58,182 nucleotides of DNA. It comes from Bacteroidota bacterium (GTDB taxonomy: Bacteria; Bacteroidota; Bacteroidia; NS11-12g; UBA955). This document shows, piece after piece, positions 8,068-18,104 of the stretch. Numbering within the stretch: the stretch's first letter is position 1; every line of letters begins with the position of its first letter. The position numbers and the translations under genes were made by a program. The notes beneath the pieces are model-generated. The model made no database searches. It saw only the letters and a list, made by a program, of their open reading frames with translations, and was not told the origin of the DNA. Location: the NCBI GenBank assembly GCA_947496065.1, contig CANMBF010000015.1, positions 1 to 58,182 of the forward strand, written 5' to 3'.

Positions 8068-9990
8068 TTAATAGGTTCCTCCTACTTTTCTATTGTTAAG
8101 TTGTGCATCACTTGAATGCGGTAATTTGTGGGGCGGTTTTTCGAATGTTATTGTTTCATTGAGCGATTGAATAAATTGTATCAAATGTTGTGCATCAGCA
8201 TCGCTCAAGCCCAATGAATCGGCTGATAGTGTTTGATTAGGTACATTTAAGCCATGGCCTGCTCCGCCACCAGTATTGTAAAAATTAATGACTTCTTTTA
8301 AACTACTAAATACACCATTGTGCATATAAGGTTTGGTGTATTCTGCATTGCGAATGGTACCTGTTCTAAATGCATTTTTTGTTTCAAACGCTGGATTTAC
8401 ACCATACCTGCCAACATCGGCACTTAAGGCTTTGTAAGCCGTATCAGCTGGTACACCCAATACCTCAAACTCAGAACTTACATATGGTGGTTTTATGCCA
8501 TTGAACTGCGGTACAAAATGACAGGTAGCACATTGCGAGCGACTCATAAATAAATTGAATCCAATCTTCACATCAGCACTTACTTCGCTTACCTTGTTCA
8601 TGGCTTTATCGAAAGGCGCATTGAACTGACTGAATCGGTTGTAGTACAAGGTAATGGCCGAGGTGATGTGTTGAAAGGTAATAGTAGTCTCTTGGGGTGT
8701 ATACTTTAACAATTTAGTAAACCCATCTCTGTACGTTTTGCAACTCAATATTTTCTCTAAAATCAATTTTTCATCACCACCCATTTCCATCGGATTTGTA
8801 ATAACATCTTTGGTTTGATTCTGCAAAGAGATGTGCTTGCCATCTAGCATTATCAAATGGTTGTTGCCAGCATTTAATAATGAAGGTGAGTTACGCGTAA
8901 GCGCTGTAATACCATCGTACGCTATGGAAGTGCGGTGAACAGTATCTGTAAAAAAAGCTGTAGGCAGGTGGCATGAAGCACAGCTCCTTTGATTGTTGCC
9001 TGATAAGATGGGATCATAAAAAAGTAATCGGCCCAATTGGTCAATTTCATTCAATGCTTTGGCATCTGTTACACGTAGATAAATACCCTTTGCATTTTGA
9101 CCGTTATACAATTCCTTATCAAAAATAGAACGGCTCTTATTATTGATTGAATAATCGACAAAACTTCTGCTTTTAATTTGATACAATTGTATGAAATTTT
9201 GATTCATCTCATACAATGGATTCACGTAAGTTTGAATAAAAGTAAAATGGTCGAAACTGCTGTAGTCCTTAGGTTGTGACGCTACAAAAGCAATGGTAGC
9301 ATTGTATAATTTCATGTATTCAGAACTCAAAGGTGTAGTTTCGAAACCTTGATTAAAGACCTCATAGGTTTCATTCATATCTTTTAACATACTGTGCAAT
9401 TCAGGAATAATTTGCGAAGTATCAGGACATTCAAATCCTGTTGTATAGATGGCTGCAAGATTCAATAAATGTAAGCGATTGCACAAGAAAAAATGATGGC
9501 AATCCTTTAAATTTTTTGTGATTGAATCAGCCTCAAAGGTAGGTATCGATTTTATTGATGAATTTATTAAATCTAATAGCGTATCTTTATTTATGCTTTC
9601 TTCATCTAGGTATAATGCGGCAAGTGTTAAACCTGCAGCTTCTCTTTTATAGGGTTTTTCAAATTTTTCAAATACCTCGGTCTCCCACTCAACAGGTAAT
9701 GGGCCGTTTATTTTTTTATAGACCACTGGCTCTAGGTAACGAAGCCAAAAGTCGAGGCCCTTTAATTGTAATCGGGTCTTATTAATTGCTTGATGAATTA
9801 ATTCAATATCACTAGCGTTATTTAAATTGCTATTCTTAATGGTAGTTAACAATGCAATTTGTTGTGCTTTTAATGCACTTATTCTTTGGAAATATAAATT
9901 CTGATAGGCGTTATCTCCCTCTCTATGCGTGAATGACAGGAGAATAAGCAATGTTAGCCCTATAGAGATTAGTAAACTTTTGATTTTCAT
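8068..9990 (-). CDS. Di-heme cytochrome c peroxidase (CcpA/MauG family) with long N-terminal extension
   Basis: The product would reduce hydrogen peroxide (or oxidise a partner, as MauG does) in the periplasm using two c hemes. The 640-residue protein has a signal anchor (SLLISIGLTLLILLSF) and about 290 residues of helical sequence without family motifs. The peroxidase core has heme sites CASCH (near residue 338) and CATCH (near 488) and late core sequence NAEYTKPYMHNG and FYNTGGG. Classical enzymes are about 330-370 residues, so the N-terminal region is an added domain of unknown role. It contains CPDTSQ but no heme motif. It precedes the monoheme cytochrome by one base and follows a hairpin that separates it from the PhoX-like gene. 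Confidence 0.88.
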   Translation of the reverse strand: MKIKSLLISIGLTLLILLSFTHREGDNAYQNLYFQRISALKAQQIALLTTIKNSNLNNASDIELIHQAINKTRLQLKGLDFWLRYLEPVVYKKINGPLPVEWETEVFEKFEKPYKREAAGLTLAALYLDEESINKDTLLDLINSSIKSIPTFEADSITKNLKDCHHFFLCNRLHLLNLAAIYTTGFECPDTSQIIPELHSMLKDMNETYEVFNQGFETTPLSSEYMKLYNATIAFVASQPKDYSSFDHFTFIQTYVNPLYEMNQNFIQLYQIKSRSFVDYSINNKSRSIFDKELYNGQNAKGIYLRVTDAKALNEIDQLGRLLFYDPILSGNNQRSCASCHLPTAFFTDTVHRTSIAYDGITALTRNSPSLLNAGNNHLIMLDGKHISLQNQTKDVITNPMEMGGDEKLILEKILSCKTYRDGFTKLLKYTPQETTITFQHITSAITLYYNRFSQFNAPFDKAMNKVSEVSADVKIGFNLFMSRSQCATCHFVPQFNGIKPPYVSSEFEVLGVPADTAYKALSADVGRYGVNPAFETKNAFRTGTIRNAEYTKPYMHNGVFSSLKEVINFYNTGGGAGHGLNVPNQTLSADSLGLSDADAQHLIQFIQSLNETITFEKPPHKLPHSSDAQLNNRKVGGTY

Positions 9991-10014
9991 TTTTTACGGT
10001 TTTCTTTAAAAAAG

Positions 10015-10052
10015 AGAAAGAGGTTTAACCGATTAAGATTAAACCTCTTTCT
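10015..10052 (-). terminator. Long hairpin terminator between T9SS gene and peroxidase gene
   Basis: AGAAAGAGGTTTAA (10015-10028) and TTAAACCTCTTTCT (10039-10052) form a perfect 14-bp stem with a 10-base loop. It lies 18 bases beyond the stop of the large T9SS protein gene. On that strand T-rich sequence follows, which supports termination before the peroxidase gene. Confidence 0.75.
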
Positions 10053-10070
10053 AAATTATTATTATTTGTA

Positions 10071-13000
10071 TTAGTTATTCTTGATGATTTTGGTGGTAGA
10101 CACCTTGCCATCAATCACGACTTTTACTAAATAGATACCAGTTGGATAATTGTTTTGATTGCTACCAAAACTGAAATTATACTGACCTGCAGAAAATGCT
10201 TCATTTACAACTAGTTCAACACGTTCTCCTAAAAGATTGAATACTTCAATGCTAACTTTTGCAGCACTTACTAAATCGATCTTAACATTTGAATTCAATG
10301 TGAATGGATTCGGAGCAATTACGTATGAATTGTTATAAACAACTTGTTTGATACTGCTTGTGTTGCCGTTACCTTGTAAAGCAATGGTATAATCAAATTC
10401 GTCAGCATCATCACTCGCAACATTTAAAGTTGCAGTTCTTACACCCGAAGCAGTTGGAGCAAATTGTACAGTAATGGTTTGAGAACCATTCGCAGCAATT
10501 ACAAGTGGTAAAGTTGGTTTACCAACAAAAGTGAATTCGCTTGCGTTAGCACCAGTAAAGTATAAGTTATCTACTGTTAAGATTCCAGCACCAGTGTTCT
10601 GAATCACAAAACTCTTAGTTGCATTGCTACCTTTATTGACTGTACCAAAGTCGGTGTTGTTTCCTACATTTGGTGTTGTTGAGCCACTTGCAATACTTAC
10701 ACTGTTACCTTGAACATTAATTTCTGCTGAAACTGCAGTTCCTTGTAAAGCAAAATCATAACTGTTTTCATCAGCATCATTGTTATTGATAGTTAATGTT
10801 GCTTTTCTTAAGCCATCTGCCAAAGGCGCAAATTTAACTGTAACAATTAATGAATCACCAGCAATGATATCTTTAGGGAAAGTAGGAGCACTTACAAGTG
10901 AGAATTCAGCTGCATTGGTACCTGCAAATTTAATTGCACTGATTGTTAAAGCACCTGGACCAGCATTCTTCACAACAAATGTTTTATTAACAGATGTCTT
11001 TGTATTTAGTGTTCCAAAATCAGTATTGTCTGCAGTCGATGGTGTGATATCACCTTTTGCAATATTTACCTTGTTACCTTTAACACTTACTTCTGGATTT
11101 GAATTATAAGTATCAGGATTGTAAAGTGTCAATAATTGACCACCTTCTACTAAATCACCTGGTAATGAATAATGCGCTTGATCAGCATAAACAAACATAC
11201 CTGGACCTAAGATATCTTGCATATCTACGATTCCTGATGACTCTTCATCTTGGGTTAAGTAACTTGAACCTCCTAAGACAAATCTGTTGGCATCGTGACG
11301 AGCTATTTCTTTCACTGCATCGGTTGCAATGGTATACTGCCAGATTTTAGCAACATAACTTTGATTGCCCGGATCTTCTTGTATCATGATATGACCGAAT
11401 TTGTCTATCACCATATTGTCCATCATTTTAGGTCCTTCTGTACCATCTAATACTGCTGTGATTGTTCCTCCATTTTCTGGGTTTGCAATATCGGTAAAAC
11501 GCAATCTCCATAAACGGCTTGGTGCTGTAAATGAATTGGTGGTTACAAAATAGAAATCATTTGGATTACTTGGATCCCATGCACCATCTTCTGGTCTTAA
11601 GAAGGCTGTTACACCTGCTGTATTACTCGCTGTATTCAATGCTGCACCTGTTGTGTTGTGTACTTGACCTAAATCAAATAATGTAAATGCAGTACCTGCT
11701 GATGGTATACTTAAACTGCTCTCAGCTGTTAAACCTGATACTTTTACACCAAATAATTTACCACCACTTAAACCAGCTTTGTCGATTTCTGATCCACTGT
11801 TGGTTTTTGTTCCAATATAGAAATAGACTTGACCTGGAGTCGCATCATCTGTTCCTGCTACAATTGTTTTGTTGCTTGTATATGGACTTGCGATTGCATT
11901 CTCCCAACTGAATTTTCCAAGGTATGGTAACTCATAAGTAGTACCTGCATTAGAACCTGTTACAATGTGACCGAAAGCTCTGCCTTCTGCACCTGCTTCT
12001 TCACCATTCATGAAGATACGCTCTGTTGTTCCTAAACCTGTAGCTGCATTGTAGAATGCACTTCCTAATGGCAAGTCACCTGCGCAAAAACGGTTGAACG
12101 CTGTAGTTGTATCTTTATAAGTACTTGTTCTCCACAATTTAACTTTTGTGATTAAATCGCTTCCACTTGCTACTGATAAGTTAGTTTTGTTAACTACCCA
12201 TTTTGATACAAAAGCACCTTTTGATCCGTGGGCGTGAACTGCTCCTAATGTACTAGACATTTCATGGTTAGCTAGGAGAGTAAATGTACCATCATTGTTA
12301 TCGTATGCACCTAAGCCATCTAGTAAACCAGCCAATCTATAGCCACCTTTTACTGAATCTCCAACTGTCATTAATGCATCGGTTTTTACACCTGAAGCTA
12401 CACCTTCTAAATATGGAGTGTTAGAACTGCTTGGTAATGCACCTTTTGATGAATTATAAGTATCAGGATTGTAAAGTGTCAATAATTGACCACCTTCTAC
12501 AATATCACCTGGTATTGAATAATGCGCTTGATCAGCATAAACAAACATACCTGCACCTAAGATATCCTGTACATCAATGATACCTGATGACTCTTCATCT
12601 TGGGTTAAGTAACTTGATCCACCTAATACAAATCTATTCGCATCGTGTTGTGCAATTAATTTTACTGCATCAGTAGCAATGGTATACTGCCATATTTTAC
12701 CAATATGTGCTTGGTTACCAACATCTTCTTGCAACATGATATGACCAAATTTATCGATACCAATATTGTCTATCATCTTCGGTCCTTCTGTACCATCTAA
12801 TACTGCTGTGATTGTTCCTCCATTTTCTGGATTTGCAATATCAGTGAAACGCAATCTCCATAAACGGCTTGGCGCTGTAAATGAATTGGTAGTTGCAAAA
12901 TAGAAATCATTTGGATTGCTTGGATCCCATGCACCATCTTCTGGTCTTAAGAATGTTGTTACACCTGCTGTATTACTAGCAGTATTCAATGCTGCACCTG

Positions 13001-15143
13001 TTGTGTTGTGTACTTGACCTAAATCAAATAAGGTGAACGCTGTACCTGCTGATGGTATACTTGAACTGCTCTCAGCTGTTAAGCCTGATACTTTTACACC
13101 AAATAATTTACCACCATTCAAACCAGCTTTTTCTATCTCAGTACCACTGTTGGTTTTTGTTCCAATGTAGAAATATACTTGACCTGGAGTAGCATCATCT
13201 GTTCCTGCTACAACTGTTTTGTTGCTTGCGTATGGACTAGCGATTGAATTCTCCCAACTGAATTTACCAAGGTATGGTAACTCATAAGTAGTACCTGCAT
13301 TAGTACCTGTTACAATGTGACCGAAAGCTCTACCTTCTGGACCTGACTCTTCGCCATTCATAAAGATACGCTCTTGGGTTCCTAAACCTGTAGCTGCATT
13401 GTAGAATGAGCTTACCGGTGGTAAATCTGATGAACAAAAACGGTTAAACGCTGTAGTCGTATCTTTATAAGCACTTGTTCTCCACAATTTAACTTTTGTA
13501 ATTAAATCGCTTCCACTTGTTACTGCTAAATCTGATTTGTTAATATTCCATTTTGATACAAAGGCACCTTTTGATCCGTGGGCATGAACTGCTCCAAGGG
13601 TGTTGCCCATTTCATGGCTCACTAATACTGTAAAAGTTCCGTTGCCATTGTCGTATGCTCCTAAACCATCAGGTAAACCTGCCATTCTATAGCCACCTTT
13701 TACTGAATCGCCAGCGGTGATTAATGCATTGGTTTTTACACCTGAAGCTACACCCTCTAAATATGGAGTGTTAGAACTGCTTGGACCTGCACCGGTAGAA
13801 GGACCATTTCTAAAGCTTTTAAGCTTATTTGAGCCTTTTAATCCATAGGTATAAATGTGACAAAGTATTGATGTTGGCACAGGAATTCCATCCTGAGCAG
13901 TACATACTTGTCCAAAGTCATTGTCGTTACAAACTGCAATGGTACTATCATTAACAATGGCTAAACCTTCAGGTTTATCCAATGCTGCAGCCCAACCGTT
14001 TGCCAATAGATCTATAAATAATTTTTTCTTTACTGGTTTAACACCATTCGCTGCTAAGCCAGTAGAATCAACTAATGCTTCTAATGTTTTTCCGCCATAT
14101 AAACCAGAGTTAACGGCAGTAGCGCCATTAATATTAATTAAGTAAACACTCTTTCTATCTGTTGTTCCTCTAACTGCGTGATCAATTAACAAAAATGTTG
14201 AATCATTCACAGCAGCCATATCACCTATTTTCCAATCTCTGAATCTAATTTGGTTTGAACCAACACCAACAGGACCATCATTTAGGTATACATACATTTT
14301 TGATGTATTTGTAATAGGATCAATTTCAATCATTCTGTGCACTCTTGTTGCTTCTCCAATTGTTGTTGTTGGATATAAAATTGGACTCTGAATAATGGCA
14401 TAAATTTTACCATTAGGGGTAATAGACAAACCTTCAAAACCACGGTTATTTTTGCGATATGCAAAACATGAATCAATATAAATATCTTGTGCTTGTGCAC
14501 CAACTTTTTTAGCATATGGAGTGAATCTTGAAATAACAACACCATTAGGATTTAATTTCCAAATGGTAGGACCACCCTCTTCACTTATCCAAAAGTTACC
14601 ATCTTTGTCTACCACAATACCTTCGGCATCAATGCCCCAAATGTCTTTGGCAGCAATTTTTAAATTAAATTTAGAACAATTCAAAACTGTATCAGTAGAG
14701 GCTTGCTCTGTAGCAGTACTTCCAAACCCTGTTGGGTTCATGATACCTGTAGCGTCTGTACCACCTGGACGTTTAATTGAAATTGTTTTTAAAATTTGTA
14801 CTGAATCACCATTCAACTTAACTCTGAAAATTTTTGGAGCGTAAGTAGGTAAACCAAACATTTTGTCATAAGTAGGACGACACGTTAATGGATTGGCATT
14901 GGCCGCATCTACATTCATTCCTCTGTCAGAAATTACCCAAAATTCCTTACCATTTGTGTTAGGAATTGGATACATACCTGAAAAACCACCTTCCTTGAAT
15001 TTGATACCTTGGAAGGTGCCAATGGGCGCTGAATAATTGTTCTTGTAGTCTTGCAAAAGTGTGATTTGCGCATTCACACTCTTGTTGAGTATCGCTGCGA
15101 AAAAGAGCGATAAGACAAGCTTTAAAGTTGATTTTGATTTCAT
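10071..15143 (-). CDS. T9SS-exported protein: esterase-phytase-like domain, two PhoX/DUF839-like domains, two choice-of-anchor-D domains
   Basis: The 1690-residue product has a signal peptide (MKSKSTLKLV to VNAQ). First comes an esterase-like-activity-of-phytase domain (about 25-450; FWVISDRG, GIDAEGIVVD, FEGLSITPNG). Two near-identical 450-residue copies of a PhoX/DUF839-like domain follow (from about 455 and 905; TPYLEGVASGVKT, HEMG or HEMS, EDGAWDPSNPNDFYF). Next are two immunoglobulin-like choice-of-anchor-D domains (DFGTLN or DFGTVN with NDADE and DDADE). The C terminus is a T9SS type A sorting domain (APNPFTLNSN, YPTGIYLVKV, final KIIKNN). PhoX relatives are calcium/iron phosphatases; activity here is inferred. 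ATG 15143 was preferred over GTG 15167 because it starts a clean signal peptide. Confidence 0.85.
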   Translation of the reverse strand: MKSKSTLKLVLSLFFAAILNKSVNAQITLLQDYKNNYSAPIGTFQGIKFKEGGFSGMYPIPNTNGKEFWVISDRGMNVDAANANPLTCRPTYDKMFGLPTYAPKIFRVKLNGDSVQILKTISIKRPGGTDATGIMNPTGFGSTATEQASTDTVLNCSKFNLKIAAKDIWGIDAEGIVVDKDGNFWISEEGGPTIWKLNPNGVVISRFTPYAKKVGAQAQDIYIDSCFAYRKNNRGFEGLSITPNGKIYAIIQSPILYPTTTIGEATRVHRMIEIDPITNTSKMYVYLNDGPVGVGSNQIRFRDWKIGDMAAVNDSTFLLIDHAVRGTTDRKSVYLININGATAVNSGLYGGKTLEALVDSTGLAANGVKPVKKKLFIDLLANGWAAALDKPEGLAIVNDSTIAVCNDNDFGQVCTAQDGIPVPTSILCHIYTYGLKGSNKLKSFRNGPSTGAGPSSSNTPYLEGVASGVKTNALITAGDSVKGGYRMAGLPDGLGAYDNGNGTFTVLVSHEMGNTLGAVHAHGSKGAFVSKWNINKSDLAVTSGSDLITKVKLWRTSAYKDTTTAFNRFCSSDLPPVSSFYNAATGLGTQERIFMNGEESGPEGRAFGHIVTGTNAGTTYELPYLGKFSWENSIASPYASNKTVVAGTDDATPGQVYFYIGTKTNSGTEIEKAGLNGGKLFGVKVSGLTAESSSSIPSAGTAFTLFDLGQVHNTTGAALNTASNTAGVTTFLRPEDGAWDPSNPNDFYFATTNSFTAPSRLWRLRFTDIANPENGGTITAVLDGTEGPKMIDNIGIDKFGHIMLQEDVGNQAHIGKIWQYTIATDAVKLIAQHDANRFVLGGSSYLTQDEESSGIIDVQDILGAGMFVYADQAHYSIPGDIVEGGQLLTLYNPDTYNSSKGALPSSSNTPYLEGVASGVKTDALMTVGDSVKGGYRLAGLLDGLGAYDNNDGTFTLLANHEMSSTLGAVHAHGSKGAFVSKWVVNKTNLSVASGSDLITKVKLWRTSTYKDTTTAFNRFCAGDLPLGSAFYNAATGLGTTERIFMNGEEAGAEGRAFGHIVTGSNAGTTYELPYLGKFSWENAIASPYTSNKTIVAGTDDATPGQVYFYIGTKTNSGSEIDKAGLSGGKLFGVKVSGLTAESSLSIPSAGTAFTLFDLGQVHNTTGAALNTASNTAGVTAFLRPEDGAWDPSNPNDFYFVTTNSFTAPSRLWRLRFTDIANPENGGTITAVLDGTEGPKMMDNMVIDKFGHIMIQEDPGNQSYVAKIWQYTIATDAVKEIARHDANRFVLGGSSYLTQDEESSGIVDMQDILGPGMFVYADQAHYSLPGDLVEGGQLLTLYNPDTYNSNPEVSVKGNKVNIAKGDITPSTADNTDFGTLNTKTSVNKTFVVKNAGPGALTISAIKFAGTNAAEFSLVSAPTFPKDIIAGDSLIVTVKFAPLADGLRKATLTINNNDADENSYDFALQGTAVSAEINVQGNSVSIASGSTTPNVGNNTDFGTVNKGSNATKSFVIQNTGAGILTVDNLYFTGANASEFTFVGKPTLPLVIAANGSQTITVQFAPTASGVRTATLNVASDDADEFDYTIALQGNGNTSSIKQVVYNNSYVIAPNPFTLNSNVKIDLVSAAKVSIEVFNLLGERVELVVNEAFSAGQYNFSFGSNQNNYPTGIYLVKVVIDGKVSTTKIIKNN

Positions 15144-15289
15144 TTTAATATGATTGGTTGAATGCACAAAAATCCACTTATAGTGTTTCGCAAAACCTAT
15201 ATCAATATTAAAAAATGACTATGCTTACCTTAATTTTAGTAGAATTTAATGTGAATTTAGAGCTACTAATCATGTTAAAATACTGGTGC

Positions 15290-15469
15290 TTAAGGTTTTT
15301 TATTAGACCTTGTTTTTTTAACCTTTGAATAAGATAATATTGGTCGACCCTTCACCTCATTGGGGTCGTTCAAATTCGGTTGCTTATTGTTAAAATCCTC
15401 GTTGGTTCTTATACTGCCTTCTTTACCAGAATTGGGTTCTTTTGTAATCTTTATAGCGTTTTGTTTCAT
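15290..15469 (-). CDS. Small hypothetical protein, 59 residues
   Basis: A complete ATG-to-TAA frame encodes a basic, hydrophilic peptide beginning MKQNAIKITKEPNSGKEG and ending KTRSNKKP. There is no signal peptide or membrane segment; it is rich in Asn, Lys and Pro and probably disordered. Codon use looks like the neighbouring genes, and it sits alone between the large T9SS gene and the methyltransferase, on the same strand. I recognise no family. It may be a real small protein or chance. Confidence 0.45.
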   Translation of the reverse strand: MKQNAIKITKEPNSGKEGSIRTNEDFNNKQPNLNDPNEVKGRPILSYSKVKKTRSNKKP

Positions 15470-15597
15470 AATGTAATTTATTAATCTACAAATATGAATT
15501 AATGCTATTTAATAACTTTACAAGGTTCTTGATAGGATTTATATAATTGCTATCATCAATCATTGTCTATAATAAATCAATATCAAATAAATATTAT

Positions 15598-16221
15598 CTA
15601 TATGCTATTTTTAAAGCTACAAAATACAAAATTTTGAACAGTGTTAAAAGGTGTCAAATGGTCTACTGCTATGCATTTAATTTTATTGAAATACTTGCCA
15701 ATTTTTAATGCCATACTTTCTTTAGAATATTGTTTTATTTCAATACCACTGCATTTCGTAGGACCGGTTTCTGAAAAAGTGCCTAAAACAAATAAACCGT
15801 TTTTAGCAATATGATTTTTAGCCTTAGCAATATAATGGTTGATTTCATCTTCATTGGTAAGAAAATGAAAAGCAGCCCTGTCATGCCAAAAATCATAGAT
15901 TTCAGTTGGTTCAAAAGTAGTTATATCGGCTACAATCCATTTTACCAAAATTGCCTTATCTCCCAAGCGAATTTTCGCTTTTTCTATCGCAGCTTCAGAG
16001 ATGTCTAACACAGTAATATTCTGATAACCCAAGTTCAATAGATGGTCAACCAAAAAACTATCACCACCGCCAATATCAATAATCTTGGCATCTAAGGGCA
16101 CTGCAAATTCTTTAAAAAACGCTAAAGATGTTGTGGGTACATTTTGATACCAACTCACTTCTTGATGACCTTTGGTTTTATAGATGTTCTCCCAATGGTC
16201 TTTTCTTTCTACCTTATTCAT
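15598..16221 (-). CDS. Class I SAM-dependent methyltransferase, last gene of ars operon
   Basis: The 207-residue product opens with HWENIYKTKG, then SAM-binding motif I IIDIGGGDS (residues 47-55), acidic motif II TVLDIS, WIVADI and DFWHDRAAFHFL. The fold is a standard Rossmann methyltransferase of the trans-aconitate or thiopurine type. It lacks the spaced cysteines of the arsenite methyltransferase ArsM, so arsenic methylation is not shown; substrate unknown. It starts eight bases after the metallophosphoesterase stop and is the last of five closely spaced genes that begin with arsR, so arsenite induction is likely. Confidence 0.85.
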   Translation of the reverse strand: MNKVERKDHWENIYKTKGHQEVSWYQNVPTTSLAFFKEFAVPLDAKIIDIGGGDSFLVDHLLNLGYQNITVLDISEAAIEKAKIRLGDKAILVKWIVADITTFEPTEIYDFWHDRAAFHFLTNEDEINHYIAKAKNHIAKNGLFVLGTFSETGPTKCSGIEIKQYSKESMALKIGKYFNKIKCIAVDHLTPFNTVQNFVFCSFKNSI

Positions 16222-16229
16222 ATAATTTT

Positions 16230-17006
16230 TTAATACGCTTTTCTTAACATCTCAGCATAGGCATTTGGCAGTGGACTATCTTCCACAGCCTTCGCCGCTT
16301 TTTCTATGTCATATTCGAATCTTATAAATTCAATTTGTATACTTTCTCTTTCGAATTTATTACTGTTTTCATTAATGGTTAAAAGCACATAACAACCACG
16401 TGTATCGCCATCTTTTGGCTTACCTACCGAACCAATATTTATCGCATGTCGATAAGCTTTCTTACCATCCATTTCATATTCAAAAATACGGTGATAAGGT
16501 TTATGGGTATGACCACAAAACATGATATCTGCTTTAACCGTTTCCATGATGCGCAACATGCTTTTCTCATCTCTGTCTTCGAATAAATACTCGTTTATTT
16601 TTCGTGGACTCCCATGCACCATCAATACGAACAACTGATCATCGTTTAATTGATATTCCAATTGTAAATGGGCAGGCAAGGTTCTTAAATAGGCGCGCCC
16701 TTTATCATTTATCAATTGATTAGTTAGGGCAATTGATTGCGCACCCATGGCCTTGTCCTCCTCGGTTTTATAGGCACAACCGCAATCATCCGAATTTCTA
16801 CCGACACCAAAATCATAGTTTCCTGCAATGGTCGGAATACCTCTTTTTCTAATTTCATTGATCACCTCGTTGGGCCAAATATTATAGCCAACCAAATCGC
16901 CAAGGCAATAGATGGCATCTGGCTTCGTAATTTCCATATTCTGAAACATTGCCTCAAGTGCGGGAAGATTCGCGTGTACATCGCTAAATAAAGCTATTCT
17001 TGTCAT
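16230..17006 (-). CDS. Calcineurin-like metallophosphoesterase (YfcE/MJ0936-like) in ars operon
   Basis: The 258-residue product has the full two-metal phosphoesterase set: SDVHAN (Asp9, His11), GDLVGY (Asp37), AGNYD (Asn72), MVHGSP, and CGHTHKP near the C terminus. It is likely a soluble phosphodiesterase or phosphatase; substrate unknown. The gene lies 24 bases after acr3 and 8 bases before the methyltransferase, so it is embedded in the arsenic operon. It might act on arsenate or phosphate metabolites, but that is inference from position only. Confidence 0.88.
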   Translation of the reverse strand: MTRIALFSDVHANLPALEAMFQNMEITKPDAIYCLGDLVGYNIWPNEVINEIRKRGIPTIAGNYDFGVGRNSDDCGCAYKTEEDKAMGAQSIALTNQLINDKGRAYLRTLPAHLQLEYQLNDDQLFVLMVHGSPRKINEYLFEDRDEKSMLRIMETVKADIMFCGHTHKPYHRIFEYEMDGKKAYRHAINIGSVGKPKDGDTRGCYVLLTINENSNKFERESIQIEFIRFEYDIEKAAKAVEDSPLPNAYAEMLRKAY

Positions 17007-17030
17007 ATTGTTGGTTACTTGTATTACGCT

Positions 17031-18101
17031 CTAATTTTGTGTTTTATAGTATTTTCTTCTGAACCAAAAAGCAACATTCACTAATCCAATTAGAGCAGGT
17101 ACCTCTACCAATGGACCAATAACACCTGCAAAGGCTTCACCACTGTTGATTCCAAAAATACCTATGGCTACTGCTATGGCTAGCTCAAAATTATTGCCTG
17201 TAGCCGTAAACGATAAGGCTACATTGGTAGAATAATCGGCCCCTAATTTTCTCGAGATAATAAAGGTTACCACAAACATTACTGCAAAATAAATGACCAA
17301 AGGAATGGCCACCCTTACAACATCAAACGGAATTTGCACAATGAGTTGTCCCTTTAAACTGAACATAACGATAATGGTAAATAGCAAAGCGACCAATGTA
17401 ATAGGTGAAATAGTTGGTATAAACTTTTCCTGATACCAAGCCTCCCCTTTTAATTTTATCAATGCATAACGACTTACTATCCCCGCTAAAAAGGGGATGC
17501 CTAAATAAATAAAAACAGATTGTGATATTTGTGCTATGGTAATCGAAATTTCAAACCCTTTCATGCCAAAAAGTTGGGGCATAACGGTTAAATAGAAATA
17601 GGCATAACCTGAATAAAGTAAAACTTGCAAAACGCTATTTAAACCGATGAGTCCTGCAATATACTCTCTATTACCTCCAGCCAATTCATTCCAAACAATC
17701 ACCATGGCAATACACGGTGCTATGCCAATTAGTATGAGTCCTGTAAAATAATGGGGATAATCTTGCAGGAAGAAATAGGCCAATAAAAACATAAATAGAG
17801 GGGCAATAATCCACGTAATAAAAAAGGACATGGCCACCAATTTAAAGTTCTTAAAAATTTGAGGAATTTTCTCATAGCGAACCTTGGCCAATGGTGGGTA
17901 CATCATTAAAATTAAGCCTATGGCAATTGGGATATTAGTGGTTCCACTCGACAAACTATCAATAAAGCCGGAAGTAGAAGGAATAAAATAACCGATACCT
18001 ACACCAATTAACATAGCTGAAAAAATCCATACTGTTAAGTATCTATCCAAAAATCCTAACCTTTTGCGCTCAATTGTTGGCACATTATTTATTTCTGCCA
18101 T
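17031..18101 (-). CDS. acr3: ACR3-family arsenite efflux permease
   Basis: ACR3 exports arsenite across the inner membrane, driven by proton motive force. The 356-residue product has about ten membrane segments and the family core [17 protein letters not shown] with the essential Cys at residue 130. The second conserved segment ([20 protein letters not shown]) and the final [14 protein letters not shown] helix are also present. Length matches bacterial ACR3 (about 350). It begins three bases after the DUF6428 stop. No arsenate reductase gene is present in the operon. Confidence 0.93.
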   Translation of the reverse strand: MAEINNVPTIERKRLGFLDRYLTVWIFSAMLIGVGIGYFIPSTSGFIDSLSSGTTNIPIAIGLILMMYPPLAKVRYEKIPQIFKNFKLVAMSFFITWIIAPLFMFLLAYFFLQDYPHYFTGLILIGIAPCIAMVIVWNELAGGNREYIAGLIGLNSVLQVLLYSGYAYFYLTVMPQLFGMKGFEISITIAQISQSVFIYLGIPFLAGIVSRYALIKLKGEAWYQEKFIPTISPITLVALLFTIIVMFSLKGQLIVQIPFDVVRVAIPLVIYFAVMFVVTFIISRKLGADYSTNVALSFTATGNNFELAIAVAIGIFGINSGEAFAGVIGPLVEVPALIGLVNVAFWFRRKYYKTQN

Positions 18102-18104
18102 AAA

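Noticed and set aside
15598-16221. ArsM arsenite methyltransferase
   Set aside because: The protein lacks the conserved cysteines needed to bind As(III).
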